DNA of 64,000 nt, taken from NCBI RefSeq assembly GCF_001640805.2, contig NC_066837.1:27094789-27158788 (forward strand), read 5' to 3'. Below are positions 39,968 through 53,260 of this stretch, one piece after another. The notes beneath the pieces were generated by a model. It was not told where the DNA came from and did no database searches. It saw only the letters and a program-made list of their open reading frames with translations. The first letter of the stretch is position 1, and every line of letters starts with the position of its first letter. The position numbers were made by a program, and so were the translations under genes. This DNA is from Lates calcarifer (taxonomy: Eukaryota; Chordata; Actinopteri; Centropomidae).

Positions 39968-42060
39968 TCATTTAAAGACACCTTTTACCGACTTAACTAA
40001 ATCCCGGAAGATGACCTTAAAGTGTGAGCCATCACAGTACGGTGCGTTTTTGGTTTGCTTACAGGCACACAGCAAGACCGTCCCATCTTTCTCAGGGGTG
40101 AAACGGAGAGGAAGGATGCTGGGTGCTTCTTTCCTGTGAGCTCCATCACAGAAAGGCTGACAGAGAAAAAAAATGAAGGTGAATACATTGGCTGTAAAAT
40201 TACTTTCAGGTCACTTATAAGGTATAAGATACATAAAAGATTTTATAGTGCCAGAATGGTGTGAACTTTAATATCATTAAATTAGTTAAACATATTTCTT
40301 AATTATTTAATTTTACCAAAAAGTTATGAAAAATGTTTCATTTAAGCCTTCTACAGCAAATAAAAAGTGGCCATCTGAATTTCACTTTCACAGTTTTTAA
40401 AATGCTCCAACTGGAAAACAACTGGCCAAAGAGTGAAGTACACATTCACAATGTAAATATCAAAGTAAATATCCAACAAACTTATGTTTCAGTCTGTGTT
40501 CTCACATTAATGCAGTAGTAGCCATGTTAAAAACATTAGAGAGAGCATGATGTTGTTAATAATTCCATATTATTAGAAAATTAAGTTCTATATTGTTATC
40601 ATTGCATATACAGTATATTGCAATTTACAAATGTAAAGTTATAACTTGGCATGAACTTTGCAAAACACTGATCTTATCTGCCCTAAAAACCAGTAAACAC
40701 AGCAGTGAAAGGTCATCCGTGATCTCACTGACATCCTGAATTCCCCACTTAATCTCTGGTGTCAGGTATATTTACAGAATATATGCAAATTTCTTTTGCA
40801 CAAAGTGAGAGCTCTGGATGATGGTTGAACCTACAGCACCAGCTAAACATCATTCAGTTTAATGTTGCATTCTGCTGGTTCACATCTACAGGCAATTTAG
40901 AGTCACCAATTAACCTAAGCCACATGTCTTTGGACTGTAGGAGGAAGCCAGAGTATCCAGAGAAAACTAACTAGTTTTAATGTTAACAGTTTTTTTTTAT
41001 TTATTGTAGTAGCTGTTTAGTGTATATAGTATATTTGTTACTTTTAATCAATCTAGTCTGGCTCTCTTCAACAAATCAACCCGTTGATTTTGTTTTTTCT
41101 GACTTTAAAAAAAAGGAACCTTGATAACAGTATGAAACATTCCAAATAACCTGAAGAATGACTTCAGCTCTCAGTCTGTGTATGTTTTTACTGTCATTCA
41201 CAGGCAGAAATTCAAGTCTCCACAAGTGAACTGCTCAACAGGCAGCTTTCAAACTGCTGTTAGTGTAAACAGAAGATTGACAGCAGTAAATGGGCTGTGA
41301 CTAGCATTCTGCCTCAGGTGTGTCTGTAACCTCAGCTCCACCATGCAGTATATACTCACTTGTTTCTTGCTGTGTCCACAAGCACACCAAGCATAGTGTT
41401 TCCCAGCAGATACCTTCACTCTGCAGGGGAGTCGCGCTGCAGGGACAGGCTGTGTGGACAGCAGGCAGCTCCGCACCTGGAGACAAGAAGCATCATGGTA
41501 TGTGTCACACAGCACTGAGTGACAGCTGACAACATCAGTAGTGAGCAGACATTTTATTAAATATGCACAATTCATGCACAGGCTACTAATTCAGGCATGC
41601 AAAATAATTAATAATTGATACAAAACATTTAAAACAGAAGCTGACCATAAACAAGGACAAGCACAAGATTAAGACTCGTGTTTTATGAGGTATTACTGCT
41701 ATATCTAATCACTGTCAACTTAAAACAAAGTGACCAGGCCTTCCAGTGTTCTTCACTGTGCCTGCAGGCTTGTTGGCAAAATGCATGTGTCACAGGTGAA
41801 TGAAGTTAAGGTGTGTCAGTGTTTTTTTTTCTTCTTTTTTTGTTTGATTGTTTTTTTGCACAGAACAGAAAAAAACTTAACAAAGCACAACGCCTTGTGG
41901 TCATGACTCAGCAGTCTGAAACACTGAATCAGTTAAGGTCACGGGAACAAGACCACCTAAAGACAACTACACTCGGACTTTTAGTAGGTCGACAGAATGA
42001 AGGACTCACCATCGAGGAGGAAGCAGGCAGCGCTAGCTGAGGCTGTCTGAAGGTCTGCAT
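39968..42060 (-). CDS. cisd3: CDGSH iron-sulfur domain protein 3, copy B
   Basis: Second CISD3-type gene in tandem with copy A. Three coding exons: 42010-42060, 41360-41476, 39968-40156, all phase 0; 118 aa. Exon 2 has exactly the same length (117 nt) as in copy A. Site 1 is CACGHSKKQPFCDGAH and site 2 CACKQTKNAPYCDGSH, with all ligands kept. About 30 of the first 45 residues of exon 3 match copy A, but only 18 of 39 in exon 2. The N-terminus MQTFRQPQLALPASSSM looks more like a mitochondrial presequence. The C-terminus (FKVIFRDLVKSVKGVFK) is unlike copy A. Intron 2 (40157-41359) contains a dispersed repeat at 40889-40971; intron 1 shows nothing else. Confidence 0.92.
40889..40971. repeat. Widespread fish repeat fragment
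   Basis: CAATTTAGAGTCACCAATTA followed by ACATGTCTTTGGACTGTAGG and AGGAAGCCAGAGTATCCAGA matches, from memory, a very common dispersed repeat ('atttagagtcaccaattaacc...gtctttggactgtgggaggaa'). Class uncertain. Confidence 0.7.
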
Positions 42061-42248
42061 GCATGCTCTCTGCATTACTAATACTAAGCTGGTTGTGTTC
42101 ATTTTGTCGTTTAAGCCTTCGAATGACTAATAATGCTACAGTACTTCAGCTCTCGACAGGGAATCACAGGTCTCCAAGCTCACTGCTTTCGAAAAAATTT
42201 CATGAACTGCGGTAGAAGTTACAATATGGCTTCTTTACCTCGACGGTG

Positions 42249-42253
42249 ATTGG
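42249..42253 (-). promoter_or_regulatory. CCAAT box of cisd3 copy B
   Basis: The minus strand reads CAGCCAATCAC, a canonical NF-Y type CCAAT box, about 190 bp upstream of the copy B start codon. Inferred from position. Confidence 0.5.
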
Positions 42254-42529
42254 CTGAAGACTGTAAACAACTCCCCGTGCAGAAGGTGGAAGCCACTCCT
42301 CCTTACCTTCTACCAGTCGTCTCACTCCTCAACCCCCCCCACCCCCACCCCCCAGACACTGGCCATTCATTCATGACTTTTACAGGTAAAATCCTATTTA
42401 TTATGTTGTTGTGTTATTAATAGCTGTATAGAGCTTTATAGGTCAATCTGACGCCCTTAATAAGAACAGCTTCGGGGTGGCCAGTTTTTGGCTGATTCCT
42501 CTGTGCTAAAAAGGCAGTTATACATGGTC

Positions 42530-42531
<2 letters not shown>

Positions 42532-42573
<42 letters not shown>
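42532..42573. repeat. (AT)n microsatellite
   Basis: About 21 AT units upstream of cisd3 copy B. Confidence 0.95.
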
Positions 42574-42577
<4 letters not shown>

Positions 42578-45500
42578 TGTCATATGACTATAAGAACTTT
42601 ATTTATAAGTGCTGCTTAGACATGAATTGAAATCTGAACAGAAATTAGTTGATTTAAATAGTACCCTTCTTTACTTAATAGTGGATTACTTGAAATAAAC
42701 AAAAATCCTACACTCAGGCTCCCAAAACTGCTTTTAATGTTACACCACAGGTGGCAGTAAAAATCTGCACGTTTCCTAGTCTGATTTTCTGCAGGTGTAA
42801 GATTTTTATTCTTATTCTGTAGAATAGAATATTTGTTACTAATGTTGGTCACTGTGGTAAAGTAATAACTTTATCTACAGGATAACAAGTAAAATCTGTT
42901 TCATTTTACCAAAAGCCAGATATAAAAAGTGTTGAATTCAGTCCTAAGACCTTCCTCTTCAAGTAGATTGAGACTATTTACAGCTAAGTCATTCAACACC
43001 CAAAAGGAAATGTAAAACAACTCTGTAAAATACATTTATTGACAAAAAAGTTGTCTTAATCCGTCCTTTTAATTTTACACACAAAAATATCAAAATACTT
43101 TACAGGGCTTTTAATCTGAATATTGTCAAATTCGTTTCGATCAATTCTCTCAAACAAATACACTGTACAATGACAACGTGCTTGTCCTTTTTAAACTTCA
43201 GTGCTCATTTCATTTAATTTCATTTTTTCAGGGAACAATGCATTTAAAATTATGCATAGTTATTACTTGGTATTTAGCAATAGAGATGTCACTGCATTTC
43301 ATGCAATTCATATCCCAATAGGTAACTTGCTCTCCATCAAACCTCATTCAGAGCTAGGTGCTTAAATGTTGTAATACATAAAAGATACACAGTACGACAT
43401 TCATAACATGGATTATCTTGGTTACCCAAACTTCAAAGCTTAAAAGAATGAATGTGTTTTTTACACAAACATATTAAAGTATACAACTCGTATTCCAACA
43501 AAATTGAAAAGGTACTAAAAAACGATTTACAATTGGGCCCAAAGCGCCCCAGTGCAACATGAGAAAGAAACTGCTTCAGAAATCCACTTTTCAGTCATCC
43601 TCTTGAACATGGTCGTGTGTCTGGACTTTGCCTCAGCTGAGAGGAGACTCTTAAGGACATGCTTGGTAAAATGCAGACCTCCCACTTGGAGTCATGTCAA
43701 GGCGTTGACTCACGTCTTTATCAACATAATCAACACTCTTCTTCTGGCATTGCTACAGTATTTATCACCAACTAGTGAGTTGCTTGAAGTTTCTTTATGA
43801 CGTCTACATTAGCTGCTAACAAAACCATCTAGCACTCAACATCACATGTATGGGAGATCATGTTCAAGATTGCAAACAGAAGTGACAAAATATTTCAAAA
43901 GGCCTATGACAATATTTTTAAAGAACACAGGAGAAAACCTGATAAAAGAATCCCTTACCTTTGAGAGTAAAAGATGAATGTGAGAGTGGCCTTTGTCAGT
44001 AAAACTGAGCCAAACAGAGGCATCACATGATAAAGTGGAGCAGAAGGAAAAAGAAGCTTATCATAGTCTCTACGTTGGCTTACGTCATGAACATGGGCTT
44101 GAACAGCCCTGCAGTAAAGGCCAACAGTAGCAACACTGGCAATTCACTGTCTTCTCAGTGCTGATAACAGCTACACCATGTATCATACACTGTTACCTCT
44201 TGGCTGTCCCCAGCAGACTTCCTATGACACCACTGTGCAGACTGTAAGATTTTCAATTAGTCCTTCTCAGTTCTCTGAAGCACAAACAACTAAAGAACAT
44301 TGCATCTTAACACAAATATTACAATAGAAAATGATTTGACACTTCAGTTACCACTATACGGTTATTCACACATTTCAACTGTTGAAATTATCAGTCAGCT
44401 ATCAAAAGTATAAATGGGTGTAACAAGAGTGCTTTCACTTTAGTAATGTACCCCTCCATGAGCCCTGTGATAAAAAAACACTATCAAAGAAAGACGCCAA
44501 GAGAGAAAGCCTTTGGGCTCATAGTTTTCTCTGTAAATCTATTATCATTAAGGCATTATCTATCCAGTATTGCTAAAAGAACAACTAGTTGGCAGACATG
44601 AAAAGAATACCGATGTATGAAAGTAACATAAAAAGCTGACATTTGAGGACAGAGTGCAAAATACTCATAGAAATCAAAAACCTGTAAGTCTAGTGGCCTA
44701 GTAAGTACCAAGCATCCTTCATAAGGTACTGCGTTGATGGCTAATTTGCTCTGTTAGCTACTAACATGCAAAGTGCTCACTTGTTTAGGAAAAACAATTC
44801 ATTTCTTACTTATAATTTCCAAAGGTTTGGTTTCATCTGCTTAATCTCGATAGCAACTGGAAGGATATAGAAGTCTTTAGAAACTCTTGTGGTCTTTCAG
44901 AATAAAACCTAGTGCTCAACGTTCGTGCTGATGCCACTCTCTAGTAGGCGATAGCGCCATTTTGGACACCTGGGGTTGCGTGCCATTTTTACATTTACAT
45001 GAGTTACTACCTTAGAGTTAACACCATGATTTTTGGTGGGCATTTATATCCAGTGAAGACTATTGCGTTAATGAGTCAGCACAAAATGTCAACAATGGGA
45101 AACAGGTGGCAAAAAAGTCTGAGGTAATAACTAGCTTAATGTTGAAATGCCACTAACCATACATTGAAAATGACAGTATATTTATCCTTTACATAATAAG
45201 TGCCTGTGAGAGGCTGCAACATATATAGGATCTAGGATGAAATTTGGGTGGGGTGAACACAAAGGGAAGACAAAATATCAAGGAAGACAGTTGAGGTTGC
45301 AGGGACAGAAGTCTGATTCTCACTGACTGAGTGGAAACTCTGGTTCAAGCCATGGAAGGAATTCATGACCAGTCAGCTGAAGAAGTCAGAGGAAAAAAAA
45401 AAAAAAACTCTCTGACCTTGAGTTCCCATTCACAAACCGACAGCCTACACAACACCTGTAGGGATGAGTAGGAACTCTGGCTCTGCCTTTATAAGCAGCC

Positions 45501-45796
45501 CCATTGGTCTAGCTAACAAATTAGTGCAATTTAAGAAGAGACCATTGAAATCATGCTCTCTGAAAGCTGCCTACACAAAAAACCTATGAAAAGAACCTCT
45601 GATAAAAAGAATTCAAAAACACGAAAAAACTTCACCTTGATGTTTAAGTCCATCCTGTTATACATTCATAAAAGAGGGTTTAAGATGAAGATGACAGAGA
45701 AGGAAAGCTGGTCAAAAGTCTTGTAAGTTGACCTCAGGTCTTCAAGTGGGCATGTGAGGCCTGATAATCTTCTTTTGAGCTGCTCCTGTGCTGTCG
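42574..45796. other. mllt6 3' UTR and spacer to cisd3 copy B
   Basis: No coding exon. Most is probably the mllt6 3' UTR read on the minus strand. TTTATT at 43035-43040 is the best minus-strand AATAAA, giving a UTR of about 2.75 kb. Confidence 0.5.
43035..43040 (-). terminator. Candidate mllt6 poly(A) signal
   Basis: AATAAA on the minus strand, about 2.75 kb after the stop codon. A candidate by position only. Confidence 0.4.
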
Positions 45797-48700
45797 TCAC
45801 CCATTCTTGTCTCCACCCTTTTCTCCAGCAGTCTGAAAATTAAATTACACAATGTCTCTTAAATTTCTAAAACTGAAAACATTACAGCATATACAGTCAG
45901 AATGAGAACTCCTGCAGTATGACTCACTGGTTTGTGAAGTGCGTTGTCCTGCAGACCAAAGAGGCTTCCTCCCTGGCTGCCCTGAAGTGGTGAAGCTGTA
46001 GCAGAGGACAGCAAGTTGGGTGACTGGGCAATCATGGGTGAATTTGGAGTGGAGGTGAGTGCTCCTGTCAGTGTGAGGCGCTGTAGCTCTCTCTGTCTCT
46101 GCTGCTGCAGCATCTGGCACACCACCACCTGCTGCTCCTGGTGGAAGAGCAAGAGTAGACAGTGAGTTTACAGGACATTCAGGACACACACTGACTGGGC
46201 AAAAGTCTACATTTAAGAAGGAATCTAAGCTAAAGTTGTCCTGTGGAGGTTTTGACCATGAGTAGCACACACTCAATCTGTGACTGTGTGACATTACACA
46301 TTTTTCTATTTTGCATTGCACACATCAATTTAACTCAAAACAGGAGTTAAATTGAAAACAAATCTTACTTACTGCAAGGCAGCCTTTCGACGTGTATCTT
46401 TTCATATAACATGTTTGTAAATAGGATGTGTAATAATTGGTCAAAAGCTTATGTTGCTCTCACAGCAGCTGAACAAATGCAGCTTTCCTTCAGTCATCCA
46501 TGTTGCACCACTTGTACTTATTTTAACACTTGTGGTAGTGCTGGGAGTTTCACCTCCCTGGCACCTTATACAATACAGCACATCACAAGTGATAAACCCT
46601 AAACTTCACAGTCACACAGGAAACAAATGAGTTTCTATATTTACCATGTTTCACAGTGCTTGACTAGTTCCAACCCCACCAGACCTTCACCAGTTTGCAA
46701 GTCAAATATGGGAATGAATGGTGGCTGGTTTGCTGTTGCTAGGACAACTCCATATTGTTATCCTTGTTTTTCACTCCAAAAAACCATTAGATACAATTAG
46801 TTTTAACAGTCCAGCATCATGCATGGGACGAGACAAAATTAGGCAGATCACTAAGGCAGTATCAGAAAATAATCATGGTAACTTTCACTTCCAGTTAGTA
46901 CTAGACACAAGTAAAATATACTTGTTTCAAAAAAAAACAAAAAAAAACTTAAGTTACTAAGTGAGTCTAAATGTCTCCTGTGGGTCTGTGAAACCCATTG
47001 AGACTGTGAAAACCTGTGCAAATAAACATTATTTGACTTGGAGGGAGGGTGAGTGAAGCAGCTGTAGAAAGCAAACTGAGCTCACCAGGGTCCAGGTAAG
47101 AACTGCATCTTTTCTTGTTCACTGGTGCATGTGATGGCCTGTTAGTAGCTGGTACTGACAACTAATATTATTTTGGCCTCCCTCCAGAGAGAATAAAAAA
47201 TAAAACTCAGAACTTTTGGAGATCCAGTGAGAAGGTGCACAATTTGAAAATACCTTAAAATAGAGGTGAGTGAAATAGTAATAGAGAGGTTGTCATTACA
47301 GGAGTAAAGTTCTGTGAGGTGAGGAACTGCTGAAGCTGCTGCTGTTGCTGCTGCTGCTCCAGAAGAAGCTGCTTCTGCTGCTCTGACAGGAGAGAAGACC
47401 TGAAACACAAGCAGTAGTCACTTAAAAGCACTGAACAATGCACCAACACACCAACTAACAACCACAGCCTTATTCCTAGTTCAAGTAAAATCCATTAGCT
47501 GTATGACATGTCACACTTTTAAAGAAAATAACAATTTTAGTGGAGTGGATTTCTCCTTCAGCTCGTTTAAAGGCAGACTGGGTACATACGGGCTCACACT
47601 CTTGGGAAGCTGGAAGCCCTGTGCCAGTGCCTGGGGGTTGAGTGGTGGAGGTTGGGGGCGCAGAGCAGGAAGTGTGGGCTGTGGTGCATTCTGCACTGGA
47701 GACTGGATGACACCGTTCAAACTTCCTAGCACACCGTTCATATTCAGCTGAGGACTACCTGCGAGAGACGCCATGAGCCCACCCACCACCGGCAGAGAGG
47801 AGCTGCCGGCCTGACTAATGGTTCCCAAACCATCACTGAAACCCCGGCTCAGGCCATTCAGCAACGGCTGACCGAAGGAGGCGGGGCTCTGCTGAGGAGG
47901 AGGAGTACTCTGGAAAGAGAGAGACGAGCTACTGCGGGACGGACTACCAGAGTGGAGCTCCTGGAACAAAGACATGAAAAGTGCGTTTTAGTTATTTAAG
48001 TGTCTGCTTGCTTTTGATGAGAAGTCAGTGCCTTTATGCCTCAGTTTACCTTAAAATAGAAACTGTTAGAGAGAGTAAATAATCAGTATACATTTGATGG
48101 TAAGAAACAACATACATTATCACTATTTTCACTGTATTAATGGTTAAACATTTCTTGCTAAAAAGAGGTTAAAGAGGCAGAAACATACTTGCTTATCTGT
48201 ATAATGTGTTCAAGGTAAGGCGGTATCTACAGGTTCTCACCTCAGACGAGGTAACAAAGGAGGTGTCATTCAGGAAGCAGCTTTTGGACAGGGGACTCTT
48301 ATTGGTGCTCAGGGGGTCTACAGATCAGAGAGGCACAAACAGAGGATGAAAACTACAAACTCAAAGGTTTACCACAGGGGTGGACGGTGCTGACCAATAG
48401 AGCCCTCACAGAAATAAAGTGGCAATGATATAACTACGTCAGTGGGAGGCAGCAATGCTCCAAACCCTGTCTAGTCTGCTAGAGAGAAGAAGAAAGTTGC
48501 TTTTTAAACAGCCTGTTCATGGTGGTTGTTATTTCACCTTACAGACATATTAAAATGAAACTATAGTGAGAGGTGGCAGCTTACCATACCAGTGTTTCTG
48601 GTATGATATCAATATGTCTGTCAATAGACAACAGTGGATGCCGTGGAGGAAATTACTACATGGCACAATAGGAACAGTGCATCCTTAGGTTTTAATATGA

Positions 48701-51700
48701 AAGTAGGAAGAAGACATTAAGAATCTGACCTTGAGTGGATGACAGGAAGTTGATCTGGGTGGAGGTGTGCAAGGAGCCGTGGGCGGAATGAGCGTGTGGG
48801 GGAAAAGGCACGGCCAGCTCTGTGTTGAGCAGCTGTAGCCGCTCCTTCTTAGCTGTCAAGCTTAGGATCTGGTCCTGGAGGCGCTGGTTCTCCTGCTGCA
48901 GGGAGTGTAGGGACTGGAGCATCTCCACAACTAGAGGGGCAGGGAGGGGAGATTTAACATCATTAACAAACTTTGTACCATCACTGTTACTGAATACATG
49001 TACATCTATACTATGAAGATTTTAGAAACCAGATCAATCACTGTTCCTTAACAGTTCAAATAATGGAAATCTTTTTTAGTTCTTAACAGTTTAAACAGTC
49101 TGTATCTGCCCTGCTTGACAGTATGTTGTTTAAGTCACCAGACAGAGAACACAGGACTAGTATATAATATTCCCATACATTTACTGTATATATGAGGATA
49201 AATTAGTCATGGTTAAACAATCAGTAAAGCACAGGGAAATATCTGTCACAAAAGGACCCAGACCCAGAACCTGCGCTGAGCTTTTGTTTAGTTCACTGTA
49301 CCCACACAGGTGTTTTCAATTATTCTGACTGGTGAGGCCCCTGCTTGGGCTGATGTTGGACAAAACTATGCTGGAAAATATAAGAGGTCACCAAACTACT
49401 GCTGTGTCGTTAAGGTTATTCACTGGACTTGACCTGCTTAAATTTCAGTAAAAACTGAAAAAAACTGTGTGTTCTAAAACTTTTGATAGGAAACTTCACA
49501 CGGTAGTGTAAATGATTGTCAAAGCTGTAAAAGAAAAATGAGATTTAAATCTTGAATTAACTTCTGACATTAACTGGTGATTGCTGTGGACTTTTTTATA
49601 AAGTTTATTGCAGTGCCATCAGATCTGAACTAGAAATTCAAACCCATCCTCTAAATGCTTTCTAATTGATTTTCTATGGAGCTGTCCAATGCAGCATGCC
49701 CAGCATCACAGACAGGAGAACAAACACACTCTTCTCTCTCATTTCTGCAGGGAGGAACAGCAGTAAACACTCATTAGTCTTAAGTGAACTAAGATGTATA
49801 AAGGTATACATAGTTAAGAGATGTTATGATAGCTGGGAAAGAAAGAAGGGTCCATGTTTGATTTTGAGGAACTATGAAACAATGGTATAAAGAAACAAAG
49901 ATGGTGGTAGAAATATTAAAAGAATGAGAAAATGGAAAGAAACACGTAGCAAAATGGAAGAATTGTGATAGAACTGGGTGGAGAAAGAAAAAAGAGCTAA
50001 GAATAAATTAGAAAACAAGTGTCAGCTCATGATGTCCCAAGAGAAAAAGTGAGTCAGAGTAAGAGGCAGTGAGGTATCTGGTTGAGCAGAGAGCAAAACA
50101 GAAATCTAATGTGAAGGAACATGAGAAACAAAGCTGCTGGAGCTGCTTTCAATATTGCTGCAGCATGCTGTCTCTCTCTGTGCTATTTTTTGTTCCCTGA
50201 CTGTGTCCACAGGTACATTCATCATCTCTAAATAGCACAAGTTTGTGTTCTCACAGAGACAGCTGCACAGCGTGTAGGTAAACAGAGTCATGTGTGAATT
50301 AGTGTGGCCACAAGTTGTGAGCAGTTCAACCAAAGAGTGGTTTTTCCTTCTCAGGCTTTTAAAATGATTTTTTGAGTATTTTAGAGGTTAAAAAACTGAG
50401 GTCCTTTGATCATCTCATCACCCTAAGTCCATGTGGGAACCACTGTTGTACAGTGTGACTTTTTTCAGGCTGACTCACTGTTGACTCCCATCTCTCCGTT
50501 GCCATGTTTCTCCAGTAGGAGCTCAATGTGGGAGCTGGCTGGAGGGACGTTCTCTGGACGGGCTCTAACTCCTGCACCCAACCCGTCTCTCTGGTCAAAC
50601 AGAAGAGGAAGACAGCTCATGGGAGACCTGTGTGTGGAGGAGGAGAAAATAACAGAGTCAGAATGCAGTAAGCAAGTGGCAAAACTACCAACAAGACCCT
50701 GTGGCTGTGGTTAGTGTGTTTTTCTAATCCACCCAGTCACAGTGGTAGTTAACTAGCTGCCATTTCCCTGTTGTTTCCCTTTGCTATTTGCTCAAATGGA
50801 AACTGATCTGACTACAGCTGCAGTAAAGAGAAAATGTATTCAGATGATGTTCCATTTGATGGAGATAGTGAGGCCGTCTCATAACCTGTATTTTAATGTT
50901 CACATCTTTGTCTACTTTAGGTGAATTAGGTATGTAAAATACCAATACAGATGAGAGAGCAAAGAACAAGACTTACTGTGAGGAAAGACTCTCTCTTGGT
51001 GAGCTCCCCTGACACGGGAAGCGACAGTCATCGAGGTCAGACTCTGAGAACGGGGACAGAGAGTCATTAAGTTTACATGATTTTCTGTTTATTGAAATGC
51101 AGTACTTTTCATCATTAAAGTATAGTGTCTGTTGTGCAGTGTGAAGAGATTTAATGTCACACTCTGACAAGGAAAAGTAGCTGTATCAGAAAAGCTATTA
51201 CTGTGGAAGCTTATCTTAAACTAGCTTCAGTTTCATAAAAAATGTGAGTGAATCAGACTGATCTCTGAAATCTGTCCTTCGCTCACCTGGCAGTGAGGTC
51301 TGGGCTTGGCTCAGTAGTGGCGGCAGTGTTGGGGCTGTGGAGAGACAGCTGGCGAAAGACTGAGTGGAGGGCAGGCTATAGGAGGTGCTGGAACCTGGAT
51401 GGACCTATGACACAGGGAACATCAACATCTGGCTGACAAAGAAAGTACACACTGGTCTTATAATCCAAGTACAATGGGTGACATCTCAAACTATCTGCTG
51501 ACATGAAATGTGATTTAATATGTATAATATCACATTTCAGAGGCTGGAAGCAAATGTTTGACCTTTTTGCTTACAAAATAACCAAAATGACTAATCAATT
51601 GTTAAAATAGTTGCAGATTAATTTTCTGTCCATCAACTAATCCATTCATTCACTCTTTTAGTTCTATAACCGTGTTTTTCTTTACCTGAGAAACAACAAC

Positions 51701-53229
51701 ATTAAGCTAAATGCAGTGGCTAATAATAGTAGTGTTAACTGTTAAAATAGTTATTGTCAAGATTCTAAACAGTAGACCTTTCTAGTCAGTGTTATTCCAC
51801 TATAAAAAATAGAAAACTGTCCCACACACAGGGATAACTGACAGACACAGCATTCCTGCAGTCTGTATTTTCTCTCTATCTAAAGTACCTGTGTGTTTGA
51901 AACAGCGTTGACTGATGGAAGTGAGAGTGAGGAGACGTGGGATGGAAGGAGTCCTGAGGAGAGAGGGGTGCTACACATGCCCCCTCCCAGGGACAAGGAG
52001 GTGCTACACACCCCTCCACCTAGGGAGAGAGGGGTACTGCAGACACCCCCGCCTAGTGTGAGAGGGTCCTTGAGACTGGAGTAGATACCTGAGAGACCAG
52101 AGGAATAAAGCCATGTAAAAAGATATGTCTGTAGTTTCACCTCAAGAATTGTAAGACTCCTAAAGAGCAAAAAAGTGCACACAGCACCTGCGAGTTCATG
52201 TACATGAGAGAATCAATCTGAAAGTAGGGCAGGAAACTTACCACTCAGAAACATGTGCAGTGCACACACAAACCACTATCTAGGACAATATCTCTGCCTC
52301 ACCCAGAGATACACAAATACACATGGTTGAGACAGATTTACTTAATATTCTGAACGTTTCAACCACTTGTATGAAAAACACTGCCACAAAACAGGATCTT
52401 TATGTGTTCTTATGGGTTCTTAGTTCCAGTGGCTTGTTCACCGTGAGGTCCTGATATACAGATAAGCTGCTACTGTGGTGCTGACATGGCACATGTGTAA
52501 TGGAAACATTTCAACACGTTCAAATGAACACACTAAAGTGCAAACAGATAGTGATACAGTTTTTTTCTACATACAGTTACTCTGACACACAGGAAGCTAG
52601 AGGGCTACCACACACACATCACTCACGGAGACTCACCAGAGCCGAGCAGTGAGTTGCCACGGCCTGTGGAAAAACTGCCGGCGGAGGAGGAGAAAGAAGA
52701 AGAGGAAGTGGAAGAGGTGGTGGCGGGAGGTAGCGTGGAGGGGAAAGCGGGGTGTGGGATGGAGGATGGGCTTGGGTAGAGTGAGGAGGTTAAGGCTGGA
52801 GGAGGAGGAGGTGCTGTGTGGTGATGGTGATGGTGAAGCTCCTCTTCCCTTCTCTCTCGGTTCTTGCTGCCCCGTGGGCGCCCAGGGCCGTGGCGGCTCT
52901 TCTTGTTGCCGCGGTGCCTCCGCTCTCGGGGCAGTGGTGGAGGTGTGGCTTTGTCCTCCAGGTCCGCCTCCTCTAGGATAGGCGGCGTGCTCAGTTGAGA
53001 CGGCTTGCAGAGAGACTTGGAGGGTTTGTAGTCTCCCGAGGAGATCTTGCGGATCTTACTGCTGCTGCCCAGTCCTGATGAAGAGGTGATACGCATGATG
53101 GACCCAAAGGTAGAGATGGTGACCTTGTTCTCAAAAGGACTTGAGTTGCCCTCTGACCTGTCGTGACCCTGTGATCCTGCCAATGGGCCATCAGCAGGAG
53201 TCAATGCTGGTGGCTTGTGGTATTTACTG

Positions 53230-53260
<31 letters not shown>

